From Periconia sp. R9002 (Eukaryota; Ascomycota; Dothideomycetes; Pleosporales; Periconiaceae), in assembly GCA_023627715.1 (NCBI GenBank), contig JAMAHW010000076.1, positions 147,912-211,911 of the forward strand: 64,000 nucleotides of DNA, given 5' to 3'. A program made the translations under genes and the position numbers. The notes below the pieces were generated by a model that saw only the letters and a program-made list of their open reading frames with translations, was not told where the DNA came from and searched no databases. Shown one piece after another: positions 12,180-24,212 of this stretch (its first letter is position 1; each line of letters starts with the position of its first letter).

Positions 12180-13336
12180 ATGGCTCGAGGCGGGCGTCGC
12201 GAGATGACCCGTGAATCACAGGTCTCGAGGAAGGTGAGCTGGTTGTTGAGGCATGGGGCTGAGTCGGAGGGGTTGAAATTGGGCAAGGGAGGGTATGTTG
12301 GGGTTGCCGATGCTGTAAGTTTTTTATTTGCTCTGTTCGTTAGAATTTCGAATGGGCTTTGGGGTTAATGCTGTGTCCTGCTTGCCGTAACTCGGTGCAG
12401 GAATGATGCGGAATTTGCAAGAAGCAGGATATCAGCAAGAAAAGACTACCATCAGGGAAACACCAATACTAATGGCCATTCTTCTAGCTCAATACAAAAG
12501 CTTTGAAATCAATCAAAGTCACGTTCCCCGAACTAAAACAAGTCGTGGCGGAAAACGACAAACAACGCTTCTCCATGATCCCAGTATCGAAAGCCGCCAC
12601 CTCTGCATCATCAGCAGAGCAAGGAGAAACAACTGCAGAAGCGGAGACATCACAAGAAGATCTCGCCTCCATCCCCGAATCTGCAGACCCAGCAGACTAC
12701 CTGATCCGCGCCAACCAAGGTCACTCCATCAAAGTGGACACGGAAGGCCTTCTCACACCGCTGACTCTCAACCCTTCCTCATCATCTCCACCCATTCCCG
12801 AAACTGTCGTCCACGGTACGGACGCGCGCGCCTGGAACCTGATTCTGAAGAGCGGAGGGATGCGCAAAATGGGTCGGACACATATGCACTTTGCTTCAGG
12901 ACTCCCAGCCGGATTCAAAACCATCGATTCTTCCTCCGCTGACACGCAAGATGCACCGCCTGTGATCTCCGGGATGCGGAACTCGTCCTCGATTCTTATT
13001 TACGTCGACATCAAAAAGGCCCTCGAAGCGGGAATTAAGTGGTTCGTCAGCGAAAACGGGGTCATTCTTACTGCAGGGAACGAGGAGGGGTTGCTTGGAT
13101 GTGAGTTCTTTGAGCGGGTAGAATTACGAAAGAAGGACGGTGGCAAGGTGCTTATGAAGGATGGGGTGTTGCCGGAGGGCACAGTTGTGGATGTTGAGGC
13201 TTGGGAGAAGGAAGTTGCGGAGACGGGGAGAGGGAAGGGAAAGAGAGGTGGACGGGGTGGTGGGAGGGGAAGGGGCGATCGAGGTGGGAAGGCGAGGGCC
13301 AACGATGATTCTACAGACTTGATGGCTGGTGTTTGA
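12180..13336 (+). CDS. TPT1: tRNA 2'-phosphotransferase (Tpt1/KptA family)
   Basis: Transfers the splice-junction 2'-phosphate of ligated tRNA to NAD+, the last step of tRNA splicing. Exon 1 is 12180-12314 and exon 2 is 12488-13336, with a 173-nt intron (GTAAGT...CTAG); 327 residues. Family motifs are present in order: SWLLRHGA near residue 21, a VVAENDKQRF segment, RANQGHSI near residue 120, a VHGT motif, MGRTHMHFA, and a C-terminal ILIYVD...VILT block. The tail (about the last 40 residues) is a Gly/Arg-rich RGG-like extension that may bind RNA. The ATG at 12180 is used because the frame upstream has only a GTG. A long Ser/Glu-rich insertion separates the two halves of the fold. Confidence 0.93.
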
Positions 13337-14605
13337 GTTCAAATTCATGATTATGGGCTACATATAATTATCATAAAAGGCAATGTATCTTTGCGACCTT
13401 TCAGCTTGCACATGCTCATGCCATGGGTAGAGCAAGACCCCGAAGCGGTTGATAATCTTGACATTTCCCATAGCAAGTTTCAACACGTTTGGATCTGTTG
13501 GATTTCCCCTAAAAAAATGATCTATACTCCGCGGCGTCCACGTTATTAAGAGCAGCATCATTTCATGTGCGCCATTCAGCAATTGGCGCAGTCGGTCTCT
13601 GAAACCCTCCGTCGGCTTAGACTAGCGTCGGCTTTTGCTCACACCAAAACCGCCCGTTCCCGACATCTCTTGTTCCGTGCTGCAGCAACCACCAATCCAT
13701 CGCAAGCAACGAACGAAGCTGACTTTCCGTTGTATATCAATTGTTATCGTCAGCGGGCCGCATAGAATCGATACATGTATGCACCTGCCAGCGCAACCGA
13801 CCGACACGCAGACAGGCTTATCGGCCCGGAGATGCCTTCCCAGTTCCAGCAGAGGATGCCGCAACTACTTGACCGCTCCCTTCTCAATCCTGAAATATGC
13901 GTGGACCTAGCCATGAATGTGCGGCTCTACCAAGATCGGCGTGTGCCGTCTCACTAGTCGACGCCAATTTTCGATGCCAAAAATGAGGGATCACACGTGA
14001 TACACCCCAGACTTCCAGTCTTCATTTCTCCATGCCGAGTTCTGAACCCGGGGTTTGGGTGGGGACTTGCGGCTCTGCACTGATTAGTTGGCATAGGTCG
14101 GGAAGCCGTCCCAACGATTCATTGCTCTCCAGACGGGACGTCAACCAATGATACGACCTCCCATGACACGTCAGTTCGTTCCTTTACAAACGGTCCCATC
14201 ACTTCCCATCCTCGGTGTTTGCATTTTACCTTGCTTGCTGTGGAGTCCCCGCATTAGCGCTCGTGCGGCTTACTGCTTCCAGTAGCGGCCCCGGAAAAAG
14301 GCGTGACGTACCGGCGAGGGAAAACGACAAAATTCAGCAACTAGGCGACCCGCTTCTCCACACTGGGCATCAAACGTACTGCAACAGTATCATCGTGCGT
14401 CCTATAGCCGGAGAAGAAAATCATGGACTGGACATGGATGCCGAGCCGAGAGATCTACCCTTTTTTCCCGGGCTAGATTGGAGTGCAGCATGTGCATATG
14501 AATCGCTCAACACTTCCTTCATCCTCTTTCCTCTTTCCTCTTCCTCCCTCTTCTCATCTGAAGCTCCTTCGAAGTGAATAGTCCTTCGAAAGAAAAAAGC
14601 TCACG
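13337..14605. other. Intergenic region
   Basis: About 1.27 kb between TPT1 and the MFS transporter. It contains scattered short ORFs with no motifs, an E-box-like tcacgtga near 13992, and a CT-rich stretch just upstream of the transporter ATG (about 14515-14570), typical of a fungal core promoter or leader. Confidence 0.45.
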
Positions 14606-16182
14606 ATGGCTTCTTCCCTTGACATCAAGGATCCGGACGCGCACACCACCACCGAACATGTCAAAGGTGGAGGTCTTGCCAGCACCATGGACCCAGAGCG
14701 TCGGCGGCAGGTGGAGAAGAAGCTCAAGCGGAAGCTGGACTTGCGGTGTTCCTATTTCGTTCTGATTTACATTATGAATTACTTGGATCGCAACAACATT
14801 GCCTCTGCGCGATTGGGTGGCTTGGAGGACGATTTGGGGCTCACTCCCGTGCAGTATTCGACGTGTCTGTCTATTTGTAAGTTCTCGGTCTCTAGGGGAG
14901 GAGGGTATATCTGCTGGAAGTACAGATTGCTAACGGAATTATAGTATACGTGGGCTACATCCTTATGCAAGTGCCTTCTAATATGATAATAAATCGAATC
15001 GATCGACCGTCGTTTTACATCGCTGCTGCGATGACTCTCTGGGGCATGATCTCGACCCTCTCCGGTAACGTGAACAGCTTCGGCGGCATGGTCGCCATTC
15101 GCTTCTGCATCGGCTTCGTGGAAGCCGCATTCCTCCCCGGCGCTCTCCTCATTCTTTCCAAATGGTACACGCGCCGCGAGCTCACGACGCGCAACGCCAT
15201 CCTCTTCTGCGGTAATCTCATCTCCAACGCCTTCTCCTCGCTCGTCGGTGCCGCAGTCCTCGGGAACATGGAAGGAGTCCTGGGTCACCGCGCCTGGCGC
15301 TGGCTGTACTGGATCGAAGGCGCGGCCACCATGTTCATCGCCCTCCTCGCTATGTGGATCCTCCCAGACCTTCCGCACAACAGCAAAGGATTCACCGAGG
15401 AAGAACGCGCCGTGGCCGTGCTCCGCATGACTGAAGACGTAGGCGAAGCCGACGCCGATTCGGAAACCCAATCCCCCTTTACAGGCCTCATCATGGCGGT
15501 CAAAGACAGCAAAATCTACGTTATGATGATCACCTTCACCGCCTACGTGATTGGCCTCAGCTTCAACGCCTTCTTCCCAACCCTCACCGCAACCCTCGGC
15601 TTCCCACGCATCCCCACGCTCCTCATGTCCGCGCCTCCATGGGCCTTCTCCTGCCTCGTCTCCCTCGCAAACGCCTGGCACGCCGACAAAACCGAAGAAC
15701 GCTTCTGGCACATTGTCGGCCCCATCTTTGGCGGCATAGTCGGATTCATCATCAGCATGTGCACCGAGAACGTCGCGGCCCGGTACGTCGCGCTCTTCCT
15801 GCAAGCCTCGTCCTACGCGGGCTTCATCGTCTTCTACTCGTGGATCTCGTCGTCGTTCCCCCGCCCGCCCGCGAAGCGCGCCGTCGCCATCGCCATGGTC
15901 AACGCCTTCTCGCAGCTCGGCAACATCGCGGGGTCGTATGTCTGGGGCATGAAGGACAATGGGTACCGCAAAAGCTACGGCGTCGTCACGGCCATGTTTG
16001 GCGTCACGGTTGTGGGGTGCTACATCTTCCGCGTCATCTTGCAGCGCTTGAATAAGAAGATCGAGGCGGGCGAGGAGGCGTGGGTCGTGAATGGCGATGT
16101 TGCGGCTAGGACGGCGGAGGACGAGGGCGTGTCGGTGGAGGAAGGGATTAGGTTGCAGAGGGGGTTTAGGTATTTGGTTTAG
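14606..16182 (+). CDS. MFS transporter, anion:cation symporter (allantoate permease-like) family
   Basis: Plasma-membrane secondary transporter of the fungal Dal5/ACS group, whose members carry organic acids, vitamins or nitrogenous anions. Exons 14606-14876 and 14945-16182, with a 68-nt intron; 502 residues. A cytosolic N-terminus of about 50 residues precedes YLDRNNIASARLGGL in TM1, the family signature. WYTRRELTTRNAILFCGNL lies between TM4 and TM5, and about 12 hydrophobic segments follow. The central loop (around residue 250) contains TEEERAVAVLRM, also typical of the family. The intron sits in codon ATT/TTA before YVGYILMQVPSNM. The substrate cannot be deduced from sequence. The strand opposite has a long spurious ORF due to high GC3. 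Confidence 0.9.
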
Positions 16183-16830
16183 GTCGTGTACGAAGCGATG
16201 TTTGTGTTTGGAGAGGGAGGATGCGTCCTGGTCACTGCCTGGAGTGTTTGACACAGTATCATCCATAGAGATTAACGAACTTTTTATTTTCGATTATTTT
16301 GCGGTCGTGTTTGGCTCGAATCACTTCACATGCCGACGGGATAGAAGTTTGCTCTTTGTCTCAATACACCTGTATGATCACTTCACTGTCTAATAATATG
16401 ATCGATTATCCAGACAGACAATCTCAGACGAACATGGCAAGTGTACAAAAGAAGAAGATTGCTGGAAATAGCACTGGAGATCATGCTATTGTATAATCAT
16501 TTCCACACACTTTTAAAAGAAGTATCCACCTCTCCGTCCCTCTATTTGAAAGCATAGCCCAACAAGCAAAATACTGTACAAGAATACAGTACAAGAAAAA
16601 GGGGGTATATAAGAAAAAAACGTTCGAGATGGAAAAAAAAAAAAAAAGAAAAATGCCGTAATGTCGTCTGACTCTTCCCTTTCCCCTCCACAGTCCACAA
16701 AGAGAAAAAAACGCCAGCATCAAACCCAGTGTCCCTGTACCCCTATACACTCGAAGACGCCTATCATCACCAACTACAATCAGCCTCCCTCCCTTACACC
16801 ATCACTACAGCTCCCCCAAACTTTCTACAC
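16183..16830. other. Intergenic region with A-rich tract
   Basis: Convergent 3' regions of the MFS transporter and the small membrane protein on the minus strand. It contains a run of about 15 A around 16630-16645 and other A-rich stretches, probably 3' untranslated sequence and terminators of both genes. No gene seen. Confidence 0.5.
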
Positions 16831-17112
16831 CTATGCATACCCATACGTCGGCGGCATCCCTCCATTCTGCTGCTGTTGCTGCTGCTGCTGCTCCACCGCC
16901 ATCCTCTCCCTCCTTTCCTGCACGCGCAGATTCGCCTCCTTGGCGAGCTGGGCCTTGCGCCTGGTGCGCCGGTTCTGGGCGCGCACGATGAGGGCGATGA
17001 GCAGGGCGAGCACCAGGGTGCTGGCGAGCGAGATGCCGACGATGACGCCCGTGCCGATTTGGATGGTTTTTCGGGCGCGGTCGGCGTCCTCGTCGGTGTA
17101 GGTGTAGGTCAT
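16831..17112 (-). CDS. Small single-pass membrane protein with poly-Gln tail
   Basis: A 93-residue intronless frame starting with an ATG at 17112. It has a short acidic N-terminus (MTYTYTDEDAD), one strong hydrophobic segment (about residues 19-43, rich in Ile/Val/Leu), then a basic and charged segment (RAQNRRTRRKAQ) and a helical Lys/Glu/Arg stretch ending in eight Gln and a Gly/Pro/Tyr tail. The positive residues after the membrane segment suggest the C-terminus is cytosolic. No family recognised. It has the same general plan (short N-terminus, one TM, basic stretch, Gly/Pro/Tyr tail) as the gene 0.6 kb upstream on the same strand, so the two may be distant tandem paralogs. Confidence 0.7.
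   Translation of the reverse strand: MTYTYTDEDADRARKTIQIGTGVIVGISLASTLVLALLIALIVRAQNRRTRRKAQLAKEANLRVQERRERMAVEQQQQQQQQNGGMPPTYGYA
16871..16893 (-). repeat. CAG/CAA trinucleotide tract (poly-Gln)
   Basis: On the minus strand, repeated CAG with one CAA encodes eight glutamines near the C-terminus of the small membrane protein. It is a likely length-variable microsatellite. Confidence 0.85.
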
Positions 17113-17724
17113 TTTGTGTTGTTAGGGGTGTGGTGGGAGGGAGTGAGGTTGGTGTTTTGTGTAGAGTGTACTCGTAGTCTGGTGTAGATGGAAAAACGAC
17201 TGAATGGTCTTGGCCTCGACAAAGGTTATTCGTTTGTTGTATACCTATACATAAGCATAGACAGCGTATGCGTGTATATATAGGTAGTTCGGTCAGACCA
17301 GACGTACGTTCCCAAACGGCCCCCGCACGCGCCGCTCCCCTGCGTGCGAGAGACAGGAACCCGGGGTTCCGCTGCGCCTCGTTCATAGAGAAGGTGCGTT
17401 TCTTGGCCCCCCCTTTCCTTTCTTCCAAGAAACTACGTCAGGCGCACCTGTCCTATCGGAATGGGTTCAGTTCAGGCCCCCCGTTTGCCCGATCGTGGCG
17501 GAGCCGTTTATCTTGATCTTTTTTCTAGGCCGTGAAACGTCCTCCTTTTTTGGCTGACGGATCTCTCGTTTTGTTTCAGCGGCTGCGTGCCTTGTCTAGG
17601 CGCCAATGTTGGTTGTTGGGGGGAAGGTGGTGTGATTGGATGTCGTATTTTTCCATTTCGAGGGTCGTTCTTTCTTTGCATGACGGTTTGGGGGTTGGTG
17701 CGCTGCTGAATTGATCTTTCTCCC
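17113..17724. other. Spacer between the two small membrane protein genes
   Basis: About 0.6 kb. Being on the minus strand, it holds the 3' end of the upstream gene and the promoter of the downstream one. No coding signal is convincing. Confidence 0.45.
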
Positions 17725-18138
17725 TCAAGTTGACGACATGTTCCCGCCAGGCCCATGCGACGATAACCCCATCGACGTGACATTTGTGGGGTTCGTTTGG
17801 AACACGGGCGTAGCTGCATTAGGATCGCTGGTCGTATATACAGGTGGAGGTCCATAGACCGCACCGCCATTGTTGTACCCAAAACCACCACCACTCGCGA
17901 CTGGTTGACCGACGCCGAACTGCCTCGCTCGCAGATCTTCAGCGACCTTGAGCCCGCGGAGTTGCCGTCTGCGCGCGTGGCAGATCATCCAGACGGAGAA
18001 GGAGATCATGAGGAGGGCGCCCACGCCGAAAATGGACCCTATGATGGCGCCGGTGCGGTTGAAGTCGCGCTCGTTTTTTTCGACCACGTCGTCGAAGGAA
18101 TTGCGAGCTGCTAGAACTAGGGTTGTGAAAGCGGGCAT
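17725..18138 (-). CDS. Small single-pass membrane protein
   Basis: A 137-residue intronless frame from an ATG at 18138. An N-terminal segment of about 29 residues (LVLAARNSFDDVVEKNERDF) precedes one hydrophobic helix (residues about 30-52, GAIIGSIFGVGALLMISFSV), then HARRRQLRGLK and a long Gly/Asn/Pro/Thr-rich tail that is probably disordered and cytosolic. No known domain recognised. The plan resembles Wsc- or Mid2-like sensors without the glycosylated ectodomain, but that is a loose comparison. It lies in tandem with the other small membrane protein downstream. Confidence 0.72.
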   Translation of the reverse strand: MPAFTTLVLAARNSFDDVVEKNERDFNRTGAIIGSIFGVGALLMISFSVWMICHARRRQLRGLKVAEDLRARQFGVGQPVASGGGFGYNNGGAVYGPPPVYTTSDPNAATPVFQTNPTNVTSMGLSSHGPGGNMSST

Positions 18139-19054
18139 GTTGTTGGGGAATTCTGGTTGGATGGGTTGAAAGTTCAGTTGTGTTGGTAGAGAATTTGGGT
18201 GGTGTTAGTGCGGTGGTCGTGGGAAAGGAGAGAAGTATTTATTTGAGAACCCAGCTCAGAGCCTCATACACTCCCTGCGCGAGAAAAAAAGGATTCGCGC
18301 TGGAAAATGACGCTGGACGGGTGACGACGAGCGCTTAGCAAAGTAAAGCAATGTGGCGGTGCCCTGATATCTTATTCAAGTCCGTGACCCTATGACAAGC
18401 AGGGATTGTTTGGTGGTCGGTGATTGCGCGCCGTAGGGCTGCAGTGCATTGCCTCGACGACATGTCCTGAACAACTGCCCTGCTTCAACCTAATATGGTC
18501 ACCGGATGCAAATTCCCTCATCTTCACGTGAACCATAAGGCAGGATGTTTTATGCGGCGTACACATAACGGGAAACTTCTTTTGGTTTTTCACACCGGCG
18601 GCATGTTTTCGTTGTGGCGCAAAGTGCACTCGATTGTCTCTCGTACAACCATAAATCCCATTTCTGAATATGGTTGCTGTCGCACGAGAGCTGTTTCAGG
18701 TCGTGCATCTTACATATGTATGTTCAAGGAGAGATGGTTTAGAGACATCTATTAGTGAAATCGAAGATGGAATTGGATAGCAGCGAGGTCGCCTGTATTG
18801 TGAGCTTTTGCAAGGACGCGGAGAAGTCGTTGGATCTTGACTTGGAATTTTGATACATGTATCCTATCCTACACAGCCATTGCACCGATTCACTTGCTGA
18901 GACACTAGGGCGTACCGCAACATCCTCTTACTTTTCCAGACGAAACCAGCAATCCCGTTACTCCTATGAATTCTTCACTTTTCGTTCATACTGTACGTTA
19001 TCAGAACACCCGGGGAGCTCTTTCCCTCACATGACCCTCGAACCTTCCTCCACT
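18139..19054. other. Intergenic region
   Basis: About 0.9 kb. The left part (18139-18300) looks like promoter and leader of the small membrane protein. The rest is 3' flank of the next minus-strand gene. Short ORFs only. Confidence 0.45.
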
Positions 19055-20221
19055 TCACATAACAGCGCACCTGCATCCCCCACCAGCACGCTTCTTGCCC
19101 CCGCACTCCTCCACTCCCTCGACCATCCTCCTCCTCTCCTCACTCAACTCCCTCACCCCCGTAGCACGCCCAAACGGGCCGTCCCTGACGTGGAAAGGCT
19201 GCAGCTTGCCTTTCTTGCGCTCCATATCGTCTCTTCCGGGGGTGCGGAAGACGCTGCGGTAGGGCGGGGTCGTGATCGTGGCATGAGCGTGCTCGGTCTG
19301 CGTCGTACTGGTTTGTGCGGGTCGCTTGGGGGTTGGGGAGATGTCGGGATGCTGGTTACGACGGATTGCGTTTGAGCGGGAAAGTTGGTTTTGCTTTGGT
19401 GGGGAGTTGATGAAGCTTACTCTACGACGTGGATACTTGATTTGCTGACCGTCTTGTGACTGCTCATGCTGCTGCTTGACTGGGGGGATGGCGAAATCTT
19501 TCGAAACCGGCTGGTGGCCGAATGGATCATCTGGAGGGAGTGACTTGAACGGTCCAGGGTTTTTACGCGCATTTTCGTCATTTTCGATCATTCCAGCTTC
19601 GGGTTTGTGCTTCAGGACCGGCTCTGCTGACTTCTTTTGCAACTATTAGCATTAAGGAGCTTTGTCGAGGTTCGAATTTTCCGCTTTCAACGACGCCTAT
19701 ACCTCTTGTGCTGCCTTTGCTGAGCTATTGGATCGCATAGAGCCGTGGAAGTACTCTATTCGTCCTTTCTGCCATGTACGCGGCGTGAGCTCACGATGCT
19801 TCTTCTGCAAGGGACCGGTAGGCGAGACGGTCTCGTCATTGAACACCGGCTGTTTGCCTTTGGTCGGGGTCGTGATGCGGGCAGAATTCGAGAATTGCGC
19901 TCCTCTCTTCTTTCCAATGCTAGTGACAGGCTGCGGGATGCGAGAAATGGGTGTCGCGGTTGGGGCAGCGGGACTTGGGCGCGGCGCAGGTAGCGGGGTG
20001 TCTTGATGGCCCGCGTCGAAAGAGTCGTGGAGGGTAGTCGAGCCATCTCCAACATCCAAGGATTGATCATTGGATTTGGATGTTGGGGTTGCGCCTTGTT
20101 TCAGTCGATCCGGCGATGGTGTAACGCGACGAATGGTAGAACGCTCGCTGTAACTGCTCTGGGGACGGACAGGAGAGCACGCCGACGAGGTTGCAGGAGG
20201 ATGAACGGCCTGCGGAAGCAT
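19055..20221 (-). CDS. Disordered protein with RVSF motif and C-terminal CaaX box
   Basis: No family recognised. Exon 1 (20221-19703) joins through a 60-nt intron (19702-19643, GTATAG...ATAG) to exon 2 (19642-19055), reading AAQE-LQKKSAEP across the junction; about 368 residues. The protein is rich in Ser, Pro, Thr, Arg and Lys with many S/T-P sites (for example RRVTPSPDR) and looks largely disordered. RRRVSF near the middle fits the protein phosphatase 1 docking motif RVxF. The last residues are GGGCRCAVM; Cys-Ala-Val-Met is a good CaaX prenylation signal preceded by Lys/Arg/Gly. The start is uncertain: the frame stays open to about 20360 without an ATG, so an upstream exon joined at an AG near 20363 is possible. 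Confidence 0.6.
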
Positions 20222-21188
20222 CTCGACAGCTTGCGTAAACTGAATATCAGTGCGGTAGGCAAGAAAAAAGAAGTGGCGAGAGGCAAAACGCTTGTGGGTG
20301 GATTGTCTTGGGTTGAACGGAGTCGCGGTTTGTCTGAAGGTGGTCAAGCAAACGAGGTGGTGCTAGTCTCGTCGGAGTGAGTGAGAGGCCTTCGTTAACA
20401 CACCGATAGAGCGCGGGCGGTCTGGCCCGAGTTGGGATGGAGAATTGACATGGTATCGTTCAGTGCTGTCCAGACGGTTCTGTACTACCCACAGCAAGCC
20501 CTGACTGCAGTCTTTTGACACTGTTAGAAGTCCTTTTGATGTAACCACTACATTGCATCGATCAGGTCTGCATACTACCAATATCCATTCAGTATTTTCG
20601 TACTCACTGGCTTCTGCGCGTTGTGGTGATCGCACCATTCGATCTTGAGCCGCGATAGATCAGTCTTTGTTGACGAGATAGGATGCTCAGTCGACGAGAG
20701 CCGTCAAGGGAAAGTTCAAACTAAAGACAGCCAACAATACCGTGCACAGATGGACATTTACATACCCAAATGAGAAACGATAATTGGAAGTGAAGACCTC
20801 ACCAGAAAGAAAGCGGACACTTGTTATAGTAATTTTGACATTTTCTCTTTATACATGATCGATCCCCTCAGGAGCTTTCTTTCAAAATATGTTCTCTTTT
20901 CTTTTATACAAGTCGCCAATTGAATAAGGTGCACAAAAAACCGGCTGCGGCTGATTGTCCCCTGTTCTTCCTGTCATGCAGACACACATCTCTCTAATCG
21001 TACAACAAAGTAGACCAGAACATCCGCCAAAATTATAATACACATAGATGCTGAATGGAAAGAGGGGACGAAGTAGGAGAAGTACGTGATGGTGACGGGA
21101 TTTTTCCTAGGAGTAGCCTCTAAATAGAACGCAAAAATATAATACAAACACATAATACAAAGTGCATACCCTATGCCTGCGTGCTCAA
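20222..21188. other. Intergenic region, possible upstream exon
   Basis: Holds the promoter side of the CaaX-box gene. A minus-strand frame at 20638-20363 ends exactly at an AG just before the open frame of that gene, so it could include an upstream exon or leader. The right half (20.7-21.19 kb) is AT-rich 3' flank of SLS1. Confidence 0.35.
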
Positions 21189-23977
21189 CTAAGCCGGCGA
21201 CTTGATCGGCGCACCATCGTCTGTACGTTCCACCGCGTCGTCATCGGTCCTATCTGGGGATAGGCCATGATTGGTGGAACCCTGTTCTTCGGTGCTCCCT
21301 TCTACTGATTCATCGTTCATAAGGACATCTGTCAAAAACGGGTTTTGGATATCCTCGTTTTGCAGTTGTGAGCTAGAGGACTCGTTCTCGTGCGCAATGT
21401 CCGAGGAAGAGTCGGTATTAGACTCAGACGGGTCACCAAACTGGGCTCGCCTCCTGATAGCTCGGGCGCTGTTTGGGTTTCTGCCCTTTTCGAGGTTTCG
21501 AGGAGTTAGATTCGCATGTGCGGTAGCGTCTGGAGAACTGGTGTTGACCATAGAACTATTGTCGCTCTCGGAGGCTCCAGGGCGTTTATGGACCCTCGTT
21601 GTCCACGATCTGTTTACCCGCGTGGCTTCTGTGAACCTCTGAGCAAGCGTAAATGTCCTGTTGATGTAATGTGTCAAGGGGGTATCATCCTTGATCTTGT
21701 CGAAATCTAACGGGCCACCCAGCAGTTTCTGGTTTAAGAATGTGGATACTTCGGTGCCTTTACTGGATAGTTTGCCTCCCTGCGCAGTGGTGACTCCTAC
21801 GTCCATTCCGTCATACACGATCGATACGCTCTGTCGGGATCGAACGCCTGCGTAAATGTACTGAACGGTCTTCATGTCTTGCGTGTGGGATTCGTAGCCA
21901 GGGATTGTCCACGCTGGAATCTCCAAGTCAAGGTTTGGCGCTGTTAATTTGTATCCGTTGTCGATAGTGCGGTATATTTCTTTTACACAGGCCATTGCAT
22001 TGGGGTTTTCAGTGACTGTCGACAAACCTAACTTATTGCCGAGCATAAACCGTATGTCCACGACTTCGTCAGGGAGAAGGACATCGTGGACATACGTGTT
22101 ATAGTGGAGTCCAAAATCACGAAGGGCGTATCTGCCGTCATCAGCGTAACGAAATTGAAGTCGCAACTCTGGAAACCGCTGCCCCTTTTTGAAACCCGGC
22201 TGGTTGGGTGCCGCGACGAAATTAAAATTCAGGATCGGCGGGCGTAGACGGGAATTGGGAAGCATATCTCCATCAGCAAGAAGTTTCGGGAGTCCTGGAG
22301 CCGTCTGAAGAAGTTGTCGGGATCGATATCCGTGTTCCGTCTCTGCTTCGAGCTGGGGAAATAGAACGTGGCCATAACTGGCCTTGAGGTACTGCTCAGG
22401 GGCAGAAGCCCATCCTACGGAAGACTCCACCAATGTGTCCAAAGGAGGTGGCTTAGTTAACTCCAGAAATGTCGACAAATGAGCTTTGACATCATTGGTT
22501 CCTCGAACCGAATCTACATTTCTTGCTGAATCATTGTGCTCTCCAGGCGTCGTCTGCGGAACTGTCCATCGTCCTAGTTTCTGTTTGCGCCAGTGGAAGT
22601 TCAGCGCGCGAGGTTCGAAGTGAGCAGGGACAAGCTGGCTTTTAGCATTACGTCTTGATTCATCCAAACTCTGATTAGCCAATGCATCCAAGGGGAGCAT
22701 TTTCAATATGCATTGCTCGGCTTCAGCAATCGCCCTTTTGCCGAGGCCGAGTATTGATAATGTATTCCCAGCCTTTACTTGAATGGAAACCTCCGTCATC
22801 CCCGAGATAGTTTTCAAAGCGGTTTCGGGGAAATACTGCTCGATCCCTTCAGACTCATTATAACCCGAGAGGTACGGTATCCACTCTTTGAAGTCGAAGC
22901 GTTTTGTTTCAGTCTCGTGAAGCAGTTTTTCAATATCGTCCGCCGCATATTCAGCCGTAGTTTTGTCTGCGGTGATTCTTATCACGTTTTCATCAGTTTG
23001 AATCCTCGCTCTTCTGGACGTTCCTACTCGGTCGATGGGCGTAGGGGAAGCTGTCCTTGTTAGTGTTTTCCATGCGTCCAATGAGTAGCATACATACATC
23101 CTGATTGGAGCAACGTGAGCTGCCATGGTTTCAATATAAGCTCTATCTCGCCGGGGGCTTCAATTTCTTCCAAGAGCACCAACTTCCAGACATCGCGCAA
23201 AATCTGATCGACCAAAGTTTGTTTGGTGATACCATTTCGCTTTTGGCGTTTCCGCTGAATTGAGTGTAGACTTGGTAATCGTTGAGAAATTGCGGTGGTC
23301 CCCGGGTGCCAGTCTGATCGCTCCACTGGTCGCTTTGCATCATCTCGTAATTGCTTTAGCCTTTCAAGCACCTGGCCTGCCACCTCCCTTTGTTCCACAC
23401 CCTTCGCGGTAGAGTAGTAATGTGATAGCTGCTTGCCGGTGAACCCTTTGACCAATTTTTCGTAAAGCCGACTGAACGTCTTTTGATCAACATACTGCGC
23501 CTCATCGACGTGTTCTTCAACATCAATCTTGGGTCGCAGACTGTCGAGCTGTTTGGCGATTTCCTCCAGGGAGAGGGGTTTGGCCTCGTTTTGCAAAGAA
23601 GCAATGAGATCAATGGTCTCGGGAGAGGAGATTGGTACGGCATCAGGCTTCGGTGTGTCTTCTGCGACTTCTGGTGTAGCATCCTCCACGTCTTTTATGA
23701 CGAGGATTTCGGCATCATCGCCCAACGTTTTCACGCCTGCACCCAAGCGTGCAGTGGTTGCATGCCTGCGCGCCTTTCTCCTGGGCTTCTCTTGTCTGGC
23801 TCCGTACCTGATCAGGTTCGGTAGCTGCGTAGGTCCCGTCTCGTCTTCATCGCGGCGACGGACGGAGGTGGAGAAAGCGGCGCAAGAATGGCGAGAAAGA
23901 ACGTCGAGTTGCGGCCGGGCAATATGCAGTTCACATCGGAAGCATACAAATGCGCTAGAAGCGCGAGCTGCAATCAT
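21189..23977 (-). CDS. SLS1: Mitochondrial inner-membrane expression factor Sls1-like
   Basis: Sls1 is bound to the mitochondrial inner membrane and couples transcription and translation of mitochondrial mRNAs. Exon 1 (23977-23098) and exon 2 (23050-21189) are joined by a 47-nt intron (GTATGT...CTAAC...ACAG), giving LLQSGSSPTPIDRVGTSRRA; 913 residues. The N-terminus is basic and Ala/Ser-rich (MIAARASSAF, later AAFSTSVRRR), like a mitochondrial presequence. The conserved core includes KLVLLEEIEAPGEIEL, RVGTSRRARIQ and VIRITADKTTAEYAADDIE, followed by a KH-like part (LGLGKRAIAEAE) and a C-terminal Sls1 domain. The tail of about 130 residues is acidic, Ser-rich and probably disordered. The ATG at 23977 is used because the codon opening the longer frame is TTG. 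Confidence 0.88.
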
Positions 23978-24212
23978 AAGGAGAGTCACGAAATGGAAAT
24001 TAGGGATGAGATGGACAGGGAGAGACGTGAGGTAGCGGTTTAGCAAATGCTTCGAACTTTCTTCACCGCCTGCAGCCCTACGACGTGGGATTCTGCCAGC
24101 GCCAACTCACGTGATGCGCGCGTGCACCCATTTCCATCTCTATGTAATGACCGTTGATAATAGAGCATTTATTATTTTATGAATGATAATACATTGCATT
24201 ACACGGGAAAGA

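Noticed and set aside
14779..16266. A 495-codon minus-strand frame across the MFS transporter
   Set aside because: It is antisense to a clear MFS gene, is His/Asp/Glu/Arg-rich as expected from a GC3-rich shadow, and has no domain.
23060..23126. Separate genes for the two halves of SLS1
   Set aside because: A 47-nt intron with a good branch site joins the two frames exactly inside the conserved Sls1 domain.
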